Shown: positions 29,420-38,025 of the stretch, piece after piece | Numbering within the stretch: the stretch's first letter is position 1 | How the letters are laid out: the number at the start of each line of letters is the position of its first letter | Assembly (NCBI GenBank): GCA_016705245.1 | Contig: JADIYM010000021.1 | Location: forward strand, 45,396 to 109,395 | DNA length: 64,000 bases | Direction of reading: 5' to 3' | From: Blastocatellia bacterium | GTDB taxonomy: Bacteria; Acidobacteriota; Blastocatellia; UBA7656; JADIYM01 | The notes under the pieces: generated by a model | Told to the model about the DNA's origin: nothing | What the model saw: the letters and a program-made list of their open reading frames with translations, nothing else | The model's database searches: none | Position numbers and translations under genes: made by a program

Positions 29420-30761
29420 ATGAGTACGGATGTCATCATGCCGCAGATGGGCGAGTCGATCGCCGAGGGAACCATCGTCAAGTGGCTGAAAGCCGTTGGC
29501 GACAAGGTGATCCGCGACGAACCGCTTTTCGAGATCTCGACCGACAAGGTCGACGCCGAGATTCCGTCGCCCGCCTCCGGCACGCTGCTCGAAATCAAGG
29601 TCGTCGAAGGCCAGACCGTGGGAATCAACACGGTGGTCGCAATCATCGGCGAGGGCGGCGGAGCCGAGGCCCCGGCACCGGCGGCAGCGGAAGCCGTCCC
29701 GGCACCGGTTGCAGCTCCTGAACCCGCGCCGGCTGTTCCGGCGTCCGAGGTGCCCGGAACTGCACCAGCACCTCCGCCTCCTCCCGCGGCTCCAGTCGAA
29801 CCACCGCAGCCTGCGGCGGCCTCCGGCTCCGTCGAGGAGTTGCGCAGGACGCGCAGTTCCCCGCTTGTCCGCAAGCTCGCCGAGGAGCACGGCGTCGATA
29901 TCTCAGCAGTGACGGGCACTGGAATCTCCGGCCGCGTGACGAAGGCCGACATCCTCGCGTACGTCGAGTCCGGTGGCGCGAAGGCAGCACCCGCGGGTTC
30001 GGCGCACGCACCGGCGGCGCCTTCGGCTCCGTCCGCGCCGGCCGTTCCCGAGGTCGTCCGTCCGACGTTCAAGCCGGGCGAGCGTGTCCGAGTCGAGCCG
30101 ATGTCGATCATGCGACGGCGGATCGCCGAGAACATGGTCGCGAGCCGCCGCACCTCGGCGCATGTGAACACGGTCTTCGAGATGGACTGCACGAAGCTCG
30201 TCGAGGTTCGCAACAAGCTGAAGGGCCAGTACGAGGCGGACGGCGCGAAACTGACCTACACGCCGATGATCATCAAGGCGGTGGTCGATTCGCTGAAGGC
30301 GTTCCCGATCCTCAACGCGTCGATCCAGGGCGATGACATCGTCTACAAACAGGACATCAATGTCGGTATCGCCGTCGCACTCGACTGGGGCCTCATCGTT
30401 CCCGTCATCAAGCGCGCCGACGAGCAGAGCCTGCTCGGTTTGTCGCGTTCCGTGAGCGATCTCGCCGAGCGCGCGCGCACGAAGCGGCTCCAAGCCGGAA
30501 GAGGTGCAGGACGGCACGTTCACGATCACGAACCCCGGCATCTACGGCGGACTGTTCGGCACGCCGATCATCAACCAGCCGCAGGTCGCGATTCTCGGCA
30601 TCGGTGCGATCGAGAAGCGCGCGGTGGTGATCAACGACGCGATCGCGATCCGGACGATGTCGTTCTTCGCGCTGTCGTTCGACCATCGCCTCATCGACGG
30701 CGCGGTCGCCGACCAGTTCATGGCGCACCTCAAGATCGGCCTCGCGAACTTCTCGGCATAG
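29420..30761 (+). CDS. 2-oxoacid dehydrogenase E2 (dihydrolipoamide acyltransferase), frame interrupted
   Basis: About 447 residues. One lipoyl domain carries the lipoylated Lys in EISTDKVDAEIPSPASG. An Ala/Pro-rich linker, a peripheral E1/E3-binding domain (RSSPLVRKLAEEHGVDISAV) and the catalytic domain follow, the last with the active-site motif SFDHRLIDGA and the ending KIGLANFSA. The frame breaks at CC 30490-30491; with a single C the sequence reads KRLKPEEVQDGTFTITNPG. The start ATG at 29420 begins MSTDVIMPQMGES and has GGAGAAAGAACGAG upstream. It is the last PDH-type gene before a family B hairpin. Confidence 0.9.
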
Positions 30762-30884
30762 AGAGTGGACAGGATTACAGGATTTTCAGGATTAAGAGGA
30801 AATACTTTGGGTAGATGAGCACCGTCCGGTGAACCCAAAGAGAATCCTGTCAATCCTGATAATCCTGTAATCCTGTCCACTCTC
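30761..30884. repeat. AATCCTGT-type hairpin repeat (family B), copy 3
   Basis: The left arm (30761-30800) and right arm (30840-30884, GTAATCCTGTCCACTCTC) are reverse complements. The copy begins at the E2 stop codon, so it may terminate the dehydrogenase transcript or separate it from the ferritin-lipB-lipA genes. Confidence 0.85.
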
Positions 30885-30903
30885 CTGCGATAATGCCGGG
30901 CCT

Positions 30904-31329
30904 ATGAGCCTCACAGATCCATTCGTCGGCCTAGTGCCGCGAAAGATGACCGACTCCGAGCTCGCGCGCGCGATCCGCCTCAACGTCGCCGCCGAGGTCG
31001 ACGCAATCAACCTCTACGCCGCGCACATGGACGCCACCGACAACGAGTCGGCCCGGCGCATCCTCGCTCACATCATCGACGAGGAAAAGGAACACCTCGC
31101 GGAGTTCCTCGAGCTGCTCAAGATCCTCGATCCCACGCAGGCCCTCGACATCGAGAAGGCCGGCCCCAAGGTCCGCGCCATTGTCGACGCGCCGACTGCC
31201 GAGGCTGCCCACGCCGCACACGAGGCGATCGAAGCCGGCGAGAGCGCCGATGCCGACGAGGAACCCGTGCCGACAAAACCGCCCGGACTCGGGAAGGCGC
31301 CGACCGTCGGGAGCCTGCGACAGCGGTGA
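30904..31329 (+). CDS. encapsulated-ferritin-like protein with encapsulin targeting tail
   Basis: This 141-residue protein contains a two-helix half-ferritin (EncFtn) unit: helix one with AAEVDAINLYAAHMDATDNE and helix two with AHIIDEEKEHLAEFLELL. EEKEH and the upstream Glu match the EncFtn iron ligands. After an Ala/Glu-rich flexible linker it ends in GLGKAPTVGSLRQR. This fits the C-terminal cargo-loading peptide of family 1 encapsulin cargos (TVGSL followed by Arg or Lys). It would oxidise and deliver iron inside an encapsulin shell. No shell gene is in the window. Its stop overlaps the GTG of lipB by four bases, so it is translationally coupled to lipoate biosynthesis. Confidence 0.85.
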   Translation: MSLTDPFVGLVPRKMTDSELARAIRLNVAAEVDAINLYAAHMDATDNESARRILAHIIDEEKEHLAEFLELLKILDPTQALDIEKAGPKVRAIVDAPTAEAAHAAHEAIEAGESADADEEPVPTKPPGLGKAPTVGSLRQR

Positions 31330-32045
31330 ACACACCCGCATCCATCGTTGGGACGGCCAATCACGACGCCGGGCTCGCGACGCCGCGGCCGTGCGATGCC
31401 ACCTTCCTCGGCCGGATCTCGTACGACGAAGGGCTGCAGCTCCAGGAGCGTGCGGTCGCCGAGCGCGCGGCCGGCGAGGCGCCCGACAGGCTCTTCCTGC
31501 TCGAGCATCCGCACGTCTACACCCTCGGCCGAGGCGCCGATCGCGGCAACGTGCTCGTTTCAGAAGATGAACTCGCTACCGCAGGCGCATCGCTCGTCGC
31601 AACGGGTCGCGGCGGCGACGTGACTTACCACGGACCGGGTCAGCTCGTCGGGTATCCGATCATCTCGCTCAAGCCGGACCGCTGCGACGTCCACGCCTAC
31701 GTGCGCGACCTCGAGGAAGTGCTCATACGGTCACTCTCCGACTTTGGCGTCGCGTCGGAACGTATCCCGGGACTCACCGGCGTCTGGGTTGGCAACGCGA
31801 AGGTCGCCGCCATCGGCGTGCGAATCGCGCGTTGGGTGACCTCGCACGGCTTCGCGCTCAACGTCTCGACGGACCTGGACCGCTTTGCCGCCATCGTCCC
31901 CTGCGGCATCACGGACAAGCGCGTCGCATCGCTCGACCGGCTCATCGGACTTACGGTGCCGCTCGAGACCGTCGCCGAGTCCGTTGCTTCGCACTTTGGA
32001 GAGGTTTTCGACCGTGTCGTCCGGTATTCCAACACCGCTCGTTGA
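31326..32045 (+). CDS. lipB: lipoyl(octanoyl) transferase
   Basis: This 239-residue LipB has the family signature RGGDVTYHGPGQLVGYPI, the catalytic Lys in GNAKVAAIGVRI and the catalytic Cys in AIVPCGITDKRVASL. It transfers octanoate from acyl carrier protein to lipoyl domains, here presumably the adjacent E2. The GTG start overlaps the previous stop (GTGA). lipA begins inside its 3-prime end, so ferritin-lipB-lipA form a tight unit. Confidence 0.93.
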   Translation: MNTPASIVGTANHDAGLATPRPCDATFLGRISYDEGLQLQERAVAERAAGEAPDRLFLLEHPHVYTLGRGADRGNVLVSEDELATAGASLVATGRGGDVTYHGPGQLVGYPIISLKPDRCDVHAYVRDLEEVLIRSLSDFGVASERIPGLTGVWVGNAKVAAIGVRIARWVTSHGFALNVSTDLDRFAAIVPCGITDKRVASLDRLIGLTVPLETVAESVASHFGEVFDRVVRYSNTAR

Positions 32046-32930
32046 GATCACGCGCGCTGGCCGGAAGGGTCCCAGGGGCCCCGTCCACCGTGGCTCAAGA
32101 TCCGCATCGCGAACAACGAGAACTTCGCCGACGTGCTCGGGATGGTCGGCGACCTGAGCCTGAACACGGTCTGCCAGGAAGCGCGGTGCCCGAACATCTG
32201 GGAATGCTGGTCTGAGCGCACGGCGACCTTCATGCTGATGGGCGACATCTGCACGCGCTACTGCGGCTTCTGTTCGGTCGGAAAAGGCGCGCCTGGGTCG
32301 CTCGACTCGCAGGAGCCGCGTCACGTCGCGGAAGCAATCCGCAAGCTCGGCTGCCGACACGCGGTCATCACCTCGGTTAATCGCGACGACCTGCCCGACG
32401 GCGGCGGATCGCATTTCGCCGAGACGATCCGGCAGGTGCGGGCGCTCAATCCCGGCACGGCCGTCGAAGTGCTCATACCCGACTTCCAGGGCAAGGACGA
32501 TGCGCTCGATACGGTGCTCGCGGCGCGTCCGGACGTGCTCTCGCACAACACCGAGACGGGCCCGCGGGTATACACGAAAGTCAGGCCCGACGCGATTTAC
32601 GAGCAGACGCTGCACGTGCTTGCGCGCGCTGCGGCGGCACGGTCCGAGGAGTATCCGGTCGTCACTAAGTCTGGATTGATGCTCGGACTGGGGGAAACCC
32701 GCGACGAGGTGATCGCAACGCTCGAGGACCTGCGGGCCGCCGATTGCGACTTCGTGACGATGGGGCAGTACCTGTCACCGTCGCCCGCGCATTTGCCCAT
32801 CAAGCGATACCTGTCTCCCGAGGAGTTCGACGATCTGGGCGCCGCGGCAAAGGCCCTCGGATTCCGCTACGTCGAATCGGGTCCCCTGGTCCGCAGCTCC
32901 TATCACGCAGCGAAGCCCTTTCAGAAGTGA
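32014..32930 (+). CDS. lipA: lipoyl synthase (radical SAM), frame interrupted near the start
   Basis: About 305 residues. The auxiliary cluster motif is TVCQEARCPNIWECW (CX4CX5C), the radical SAM motif is CTRYCGFCS (CX3CX2C), and the conserved terminal RSSYHA is present. Homology starts before the first in-frame ATG (32133), with RPPWLKIRI at about 32083. The likely start is the GTG at 32014, inside lipB in another frame and with GAGAGG upstream, giving MSSGIPTPLVEITRAGRKGP. One extra base in the GGGGCCCC run (32075-32082) joins the two frames. It inserts sulfur into octanoyl-E2. Confidence 0.9.
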
Positions 32931-32944
32931 ATGGGCATCGCGGA

Positions 32945-33050
32945 TCCTCCGTGACTCCGTGACTCCGTGCCTCTGCGTGCGAAGCTCTCCCCCTCTGCCG
33001 AGAGCTTCGCACGCAGAGGCACGGAGGCACGGAGTCACGGAGGATCCGCG
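32945..33050. repeat. CACGGAG-type hairpin repeat (family C), copy 2
   Basis: Arms with CCGTGACTCCGTGACTCCGT... and its complement ...ACGGAGTCACGGAGG meet at a GCGAAGCTCT/AGAGCTTCGC core near 32978-33013. It fills the gap between the convergent lipA and DHH genes, a terminator position. Confidence 0.9.
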
Positions 33051-33057
33051 ATGCTTC

Positions 33058-34299
33058 TTATTCCGAAGGGGTCGTCGTGCCGTTCGTGGTCGGTGGCGGG
33101 GCTGTGTCGCGCGACTTGGAGGAGCGTTCGGCGTGGATGGCGCCGATCTTGTCTAGCAGCATCCGCTCGACCTGTCGGTGGAACACCTGCCACTTGAGCT
33201 GGCGCTGCTGCTCGTCATCGGCCGCCTGCAGGAACCCGACCGGAATCTCGAACCCGCCCGCACCGTGTCGTCCACCACCGTAAAACCGCCCCCGCGCATC
33301 GCTGCCAAACGCATCCTTCAGGAAATGATCCACGTCGAGCGTCAGCTTCGACGTCCGCAGGCTGCCCATCAACGACTCGCGCGGCCCCGTCACGATGCCG
33401 AAGACGATCGACGTATGGACGTTCTCCTCCGTCAGCAGGAAATCCGCCGCTTGCGGTATCGCGTCGCGATCGTCGATACGGATGTAGCCGATTCCCGCGA
33501 AGCTGTACCCGTTGTTGATCGTCCGGCGGCTGAGCGCCGACAGGATGACTTCCATGACTGCGCGCGATCGATTCACCCGCAGCACGGACCGCAGCATCTC
33601 GTCGTTGACGAAGCGGCTGAGGTACGCCGCGGCCTCGAAATCCTCTTCCTTCGCCCGGATCAGCCCGTCGGTCTCGCTGCGCAGCCCGTGCATGAGCGCC
33701 GTGGCTAACCGCTCGGTCTCTGGACGGCCGGCTTCGCACTTTCCGAGACCGGAGCGCAGGTACTCAACGAGCATCGTCACCGTCGCCGACATCGGGCGGA
33801 TGTCCGTAAACTGCGCCGTCAGGATGCCCTGCAGCTCGTGGTGGTCGATGATGACGAGCGGGGTGACGCCCGCGAGCTCGAGCCGCTCGGTCAACGCCGT
33901 GGTCGTGCCCTGGTTGTCGAGGAAAACAGAGTGGTTGTAGTCCGACAGCTTGATCTCGTCGTTGAAGCGGATGATCTCGATGTCGAGCAGCCGGACCAGG
34001 GCCAGATTCTCCTGGTGACTGATTGCGCCTTCGTAGACGATGTCCGCCCTGATGTCGAAGCGCTCGGCCATCATCTGATAGGCGAGTGCCGCCGAGATAG
34101 CGTCGGGATCCGGATAGTCCTGCAACGCCACGATGTGCCGCTCGCCCCGGTGCGCGTTCAGCAAGGCGGTGAAGGTCGCTACACGGTCGGCCTGTTCGGT
34201 GTCGGAGGGTTCCGGCTTTGGCACCACTTCTAGGGCGGTTCGACGACTCGTTGTTTCGCTGTCGCTCATTTGTTTCCCTGCTTCGCTGGAATTGGACAT
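33058..34299 (-). CDS. DHH/DHHA1 family phosphoesterase
   Basis: This protein has about 413 residues. DHH-domain motifs are QDYPDPDAISAALAYQMM, SVFLDNQGTTT and the signature VIIDHHELQG. The DHHA1 part has GRFYGGGRHGAGGFEIPVGF. This fits the NrnA/oligoribonuclease or cyclic-dinucleotide phosphodiesterase branch; substrate cannot be told from sequence. The C-terminus is a Thr/Pro-rich tail. Starts at 34299 (MSNSSEAG) and 34269 (MSDSETTS, with AGGGA upstream) are both possible. Confidence 0.85.
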   Translation of the reverse strand: MSNSSEAGKQMSDSETTSRRTALEVVPKPEPSDTEQADRVATFTALLNAHRGERHIVALQDYPDPDAISAALAYQMMAERFDIRADIVYEGAISHQENLALVRLLDIEIIRFNDEIKLSDYNHSVFLDNQGTTTALTERLELAGVTPLVIIDHHELQGILTAQFTDIRPMSATVTMLVEYLRSGLGKCEAGRPETERLATALMHGLRSETDGLIRAKEEDFEAAAYLSRFVNDEMLRSVLRVNRSRAVMEVILSALSRRTINNGYSFAGIGYIRIDDRDAIPQAADFLLTEENVHTSIVFGIVTGPRESLMGSLRTSKLTLDVDHFLKDAFGSDARGRFYGGGRHGAGGFEIPVGFLQAADDEQQRQLKWQVFHRQVERMLLDKIGAIHAERSSKSRDTAPPPTTNGTTTPSE

Positions 34300-34349
34300 G
34301 CCGATACCCCGACAGGTGGTGATTCGCGCGGCAATGTCGGCCGCGCGAC

Positions 34350-36074
34350 CTAGTCGGTGGGTCGCGCCGTGCGTGAGCCGGCGCGTGTCACGTGCCCGCG
34401 GACCCACTCGACGATCTGCGAGAGGGCGCGGCTGTTGACCGGGAATCCCGTGCTTCCGAAGGCGGCGTAGGCCGCCTGGCGGGATTCGAACGACCGGAAA
34501 TCATGATCGGTTCGATTGAGCTGCAGGAGCGCGGTTCCCTTCTCTCCCCGGGCCTTGAGCGCCTCGGCGATCGCGCGGTGGTCGCCGACCGTCGAGACGA
34601 AATCGAACTCGCCGAGCTCGTTGAGCACCGGCGCCTCGAGCTCCTTGATGACCTTCGAGAAGTTCACCTCGTCGTACTGCTTCCAATACGCCGCGGACTT
34701 TCCAAGCACCGTGCCATTGGGCGCGACGATACCGTCGGCGTCCGGCTTCGGCGATTCACCGGTCGCGAGCATCTGCGCAAAAATCGTCACGTGCTTGCGC
34801 ACGAGCTGGTCGATCTCATCGGGCGAGAGTCCGGCGAGCAGCATCTGCTGACGTCGGCTCTCGAGCAGGTACTCCATCAGCGGCCGTGCGATCGTGCCGA
34901 CGACGACGAGGCCGGCGATAGCGCCGTCCTTCGAGGCCGCATCGGCGGCGACGCCGCCGCCCGTTCCGTGCCCGAGGAGGAAGACCTGATCGGGATCGAC
35001 GCGAGGGTCGGCTCTCAGCGCCTCTACGATGGCAAGCACGTCGGCGGTCTCGGCCCGGAAATCAACGGTCGCGTTGGCTGGTCCTTCACTGTCGCCGACA
35101 CCCTGAGGGTCGTAGCGAACCGCGATCAGTCCCGCTCGCGAGAACTGGAATGCCAGGTCACGGAGCGCATTGTTTCCCGGCGCGTCGGCCGCGCTTGCCC
35201 CCACGCCACGGACAATGAGCACCGTCGGCTTCGGCAGCGCACCGCCGCCCTTCGGGAAGCTCCAGATAGTGCGCAGGCGGCCGGCGGGTCCGGCGACCGC
35301 GCCGTATTCGACCTTGGCATTGAGATCGCCTTCGCGGACGGCCTCGTCGGGCGTCATCTGCATGTCCAGCGGCTGTCCGCCGCGCATCACCGCGACGGTG
35401 ACGGCTTCGCCCGGGCGTATGAACCGCATTCGCGCCGACAGTGTCTGCGCGTCGCGTATCGTGACGCCGTTGAGCGACAGCAACACGTCGCCCTCGACTA
35501 TGCCGGCGTTCGCAGCCGCGGATCGCGGTGCGACGGTGGCAACCGAGAGTCCGTCGGCCGTCGGAAGGAAAGTCATGCCGATTCGGGGACGTCGCGGCAG
35601 TCCGCCGTCCTGAATGCCGATCGGCCGTTCCGCGGTCGGCGCCGCACTTCGCACTTCCCGCGGTCGCGACGGTGCCGGCTCGGGAGTCACGGCTTCCGTC
35701 GCCGGGTCGGCCGGGCGCTCGGACGTCAGGGGATCGGATGAGACCGAGTCAGCCGCGTCAGGCTGCGGATCTTCGGGAACGGGTGTAGATGTCTCGGCCG
35801 GAGGGTTCGACGGAACCATTTCGGTCGTCATTGTCGCGTCGGGTGCCGACTCGGCGGGCGCCGCTTCCGCTGGCTGAGGTTCGGGGTCGGAGCCGAGCGG
35901 CGGTTGTTTCTCGACGGTTTCATTCCGAGGCGGCGCGAGAAACTCCTGCTTCTCGGGAGGAGGCTCGGGTCGCTGGGTCGGCGCGGTGGGCACCTGAGCC
36001 AGGGCGCCGAGTGGCGCCGCGAAGGTTATGGAAACCGAGAGCGCGAGCGCCCTGAGATACGTCGCTGCAAGCAA
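34350..36074 (-). CDS. exported PDZ plus alpha/beta-hydrolase-fold protein lacking the nucleophile Ser
   Basis: This 574-residue protein has a signal peptide (ALALSVSITFAAPLGALAQ), a long Pro/Glu/Ser-rich region (about 28-165), a PDZ domain (about 180-260; GLSVATVAPRSAAANAGIVE, GDVLLSLNGVTI) and an alpha/beta-hydrolase fold (RYDPQGVGDSEGP, with the expected nucleophile elbow at LLGHGTGGGVAA). The usual GxSxG is GHGTG, so the Ser is Gly. The acid and His (TDHDF) seem present. It may be a binding protein or use another chemistry. It could also reflect a sequencing error (GGA for AGC would need more than one change). It lies upstream of and co-directional with the DHH gene. Confidence 0.75.
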   Translation of the reverse strand: MLAATYLRALALSVSITFAAPLGALAQVPTAPTQRPEPPPEKQEFLAPPRNETVEKQPPLGSDPEPQPAEAAPAESAPDATMTTEMVPSNPPAETSTPVPEDPQPDAADSVSSDPLTSERPADPATEAVTPEPAPSRPREVRSAAPTAERPIGIQDGGLPRRPRIGMTFLPTADGLSVATVAPRSAAANAGIVEGDVLLSLNGVTIRDAQTLSARMRFIRPGEAVTVAVMRGGQPLDMQMTPDEAVREGDLNAKVEYGAVAGPAGRLRTIWSFPKGGGALPKPTVLIVRGVGASAADAPGNNALRDLAFQFSRAGLIAVRYDPQGVGDSEGPANATVDFRAETADVLAIVEALRADPRVDPDQVFLLGHGTGGGVAADAASKDGAIAGLVVVGTIARPLMEYLLESRRQQMLLAGLSPDEIDQLVRKHVTIFAQMLATGESPKPDADGIVAPNGTVLGKSAAYWKQYDEVNFSKVIKELEAPVLNELGEFDFVSTVGDHRAIAEALKARGEKGTALLQLNRTDHDFRSFESRQAAYAAFGSTGFPVNSRALSQIVEWVRGHVTRAGSRTARPTD

Positions 36075-36175
36075 AAGTGACTCCCTGCCAACGGTGTGTC
36101 GGAACCGCGGCGATTATAGCAGCGGGCGAACGGGCAACAACAGCAAGGGGGCGTTGGAGGGATGGACCCGATTTC

Positions 36176-36276
36176 CTGCTTCTGTTTCCCTTTGCGCCTT
36201 TGCGCCTTTGCGCCTTTGCGTGAACTTCCTACGGTGTTTGAAGAAGCTCGCGCAAAGACGCCAAGGCGCGAAGGAC
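36176..36276. repeat. hairpin repeat, TTTGCGCC variant
   Basis: TTTGCGCCTTTGCGCCTTTG near 36187-36222 is followed by a near-complement (GCGCAAAGACGCCAAGGCGCG near 36252-36272). It is related in design to family C but differs in its unit sequence. It separates the PDZ/hydrolase gene from the AI-2E transporter gene. Confidence 0.7.
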
Positions 36277-36278
36277 GA

Positions 36279-37396
36279 TCACGGGCTCGACTCCGGCTCG
36301 ACGTACCCTTCCGGCACCGTCAGTTTTCCAGTCGACTCGAGCAACTCCCGGCGGAAGATCTCGAAGATCGCCAGCGCGATCGCGAGAACCACCGGCCCCA
36401 TCAAGATCCCCAGGAAACCGAAGAGCTGCAGTCCCCCCAGAATGCTGAAGAAGATCAGCAGCGTATGAAGCCGGGTGGCGTCGCCGATGACGATCAGGCG
36501 AATGAAGTTGTCGGCCAGGCTGATGACGAACGTGCCGTAGATCGCGAGTATGACTGCCTTGATCGGCGATCCGGTCGCCGCAAGGTAGATCGCGACGGGC
36601 ACCCAGACGCCCGCGGCACCGACGAACGGAATGAACGACATGAACGCCGTGATTACCGCGAGTACGGCCGGGGCTCCCGTGCCGAGCGCCCAGAAGGCGA
36701 TGAACGCGAGAATCCCCTGCGCGAGCGCGACGGCGCCCGTTCCGAGAATCGATGCCTTGATGACCGCCTCTACTCGCCGAAAACCGCAGACGCAGCTGCG
36801 TCCGAGAGCGGAAGCGATGCACGCACGCTCCGCAGCACGACGTCGCGATCCCGAAGAAAGAAAAAGAGCGTAAAGAGGACGATCGTCAGGTTGAACAGGA
36901 ACCCTGCCACGCCGCCTAGAAGGCTCTGCGTCTGCGTCGTAAGGTAGCCCACGACGCGGGGCGCGACCTCGGTCACGTTCACGTCCTTGATCGCCGACGC
37001 GTCGAATCCCGTGTGCGTCTGGATCCAGATGGTGACCGTGTCGACCTCGTGTGAGAGCCACAGGCCGATGCTCTGGACGTCGTTGATCGACTCGATGTTC
37101 CGCGCCCGAAGGAAACCGATCGTCGACCTCGTCACCGTCACGGTGACCGCCACCATCGGCAGGACGACGATAAGCACCACGAGGACGCACGAGATCCCCG
37201 CCGCGAGGCTCCGCGACCGAACGAGTGTCGAGATGCGCTCGTTGAGCGGATAGATGACGATCGCCGTGACGGCGGCCCACGCGATGGCCATCAGGAACGG
37301 AGCGGCCATCTGGTAACAGACGTAGGCGACCCCGGCGGCAGCCAGGAAGAGCAGGAACTGCTTGTAGAACAGGCTTTTCATCCCGCCTCTCGACAT
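36279..37396 (-). CDS. AI-2E family (PerM/TqsA-like) transporter, frame interrupted
   Basis: About 372 residues with several membrane segments, for example FLLFLAAAGVAYVCYQMAAP, CVLVVLIVVLPMVAVTV, FLFNLTIVLFTLFFFLRD and AQGILAFIAFWALGTG. The AI-2E signature is FIPFVGAAGVWVPVAIYLA with DNFIRLIVIG. The frame breaks at AAAA 36780-36783 (+ strand); one more base gives SAVFRRVEAVIKASI. The start ATG overlaps the stop of aroK by one or two bases, so it belongs to the aroA-aroK transcript. Substrate unknown. Confidence 0.87.
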
Positions 37397-38025
37397 CAGG
37401 GAAACAGCCGCCGGCGCTCGGCGACAATCGACCAGTCTTCGCGGAGCACGCGCAGGACCTCGCGCGCGATTCGATTCGGGGTGGCATCGCCGACGCGCAT
37501 TCGGATGTCGGCCTCGTGATAGAACGGCAGCCGCGCCCGGTAGAGCTGATGGATCTGTTCGGCCGTCTGCGCGAGCGGGCGCTTCCGGTCACCCAGAATT
37601 CGCCGCGAGACGATGCGGAACGGCGCGTCGATCCACACCGAAACTCCGGCCCGGCGAATGACCGCGCGATTGACTTCGCTGACGAAAGCGCCGCCGCCGA
37701 GCGCCACGATGGAGCGCCCGCGGTCCGCCGTCACCGCCCGCAACGCTTCGTGTTCGAGCTTCCGGAAATGGCTCTCGCCTCGCGACTCGAAAACGCGACG
37801 GATAGGAATGCCGGCCATCTCTTCGATCCGCGTGTCGAGGTCGATGAAATCCCATTTGAGACGTTCGGCGAGCAGCCGGCCGAGCGTCGTCTTGCCGCTT
37901 CCCATGAACCCGATGAGGAAGAGGCGCTCCGGCAGGTTCGCGCGTGCGGGAATGATCGCCGGACGCGGCACGAGCACGCGCGGCCGCCTCGGCTGCGCAA
38001 GAAACCTACCGTTCGCTGCCAGCAT
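37396..38025 (-). CDS. aroK: shikimate kinase
   Basis: This 209-residue P-loop kinase has Walker A GFMGSGKTTLG, shikimate-binding DLDTRIEEMAG, SHFRKLE, GGGAF, and the lid motif RKRPLAQT. It phosphorylates shikimate, the step before AroA. The ATG at 38025 lies inside the 3-prime end of aroA; the open frame runs further upstream but without homology. The short N-terminal extension before the P-loop (about 37 residues) is unusual but modest. aroA and aroK therefore overlap and are co-translated. Confidence 0.9.
   Translation of the reverse strand: MLAANGRFLAQPRRPRVLVPRPAIIPARANLPERLFLIGFMGSGKTTLGRLLAERLKWDFIDLDTRIEEMAGIPIRRVFESRGESHFRKLEHEALRAVTADRGRSIVALGGGAFVSEVNRAVIRRAGVSVWIDAPFRIVSRRILGDRKRPLAQTAEQIHQLYRARLPFYHEADIRMRVGDATPNRIAREVLRVLREDWSIVAERRRLFP

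Noticed and set aside
36279..37396. Split AI-2E transporter as two genes
   Set aside because: The two frames join with one base in an AAAA run and each alone lacks half the family; treated as one gene.
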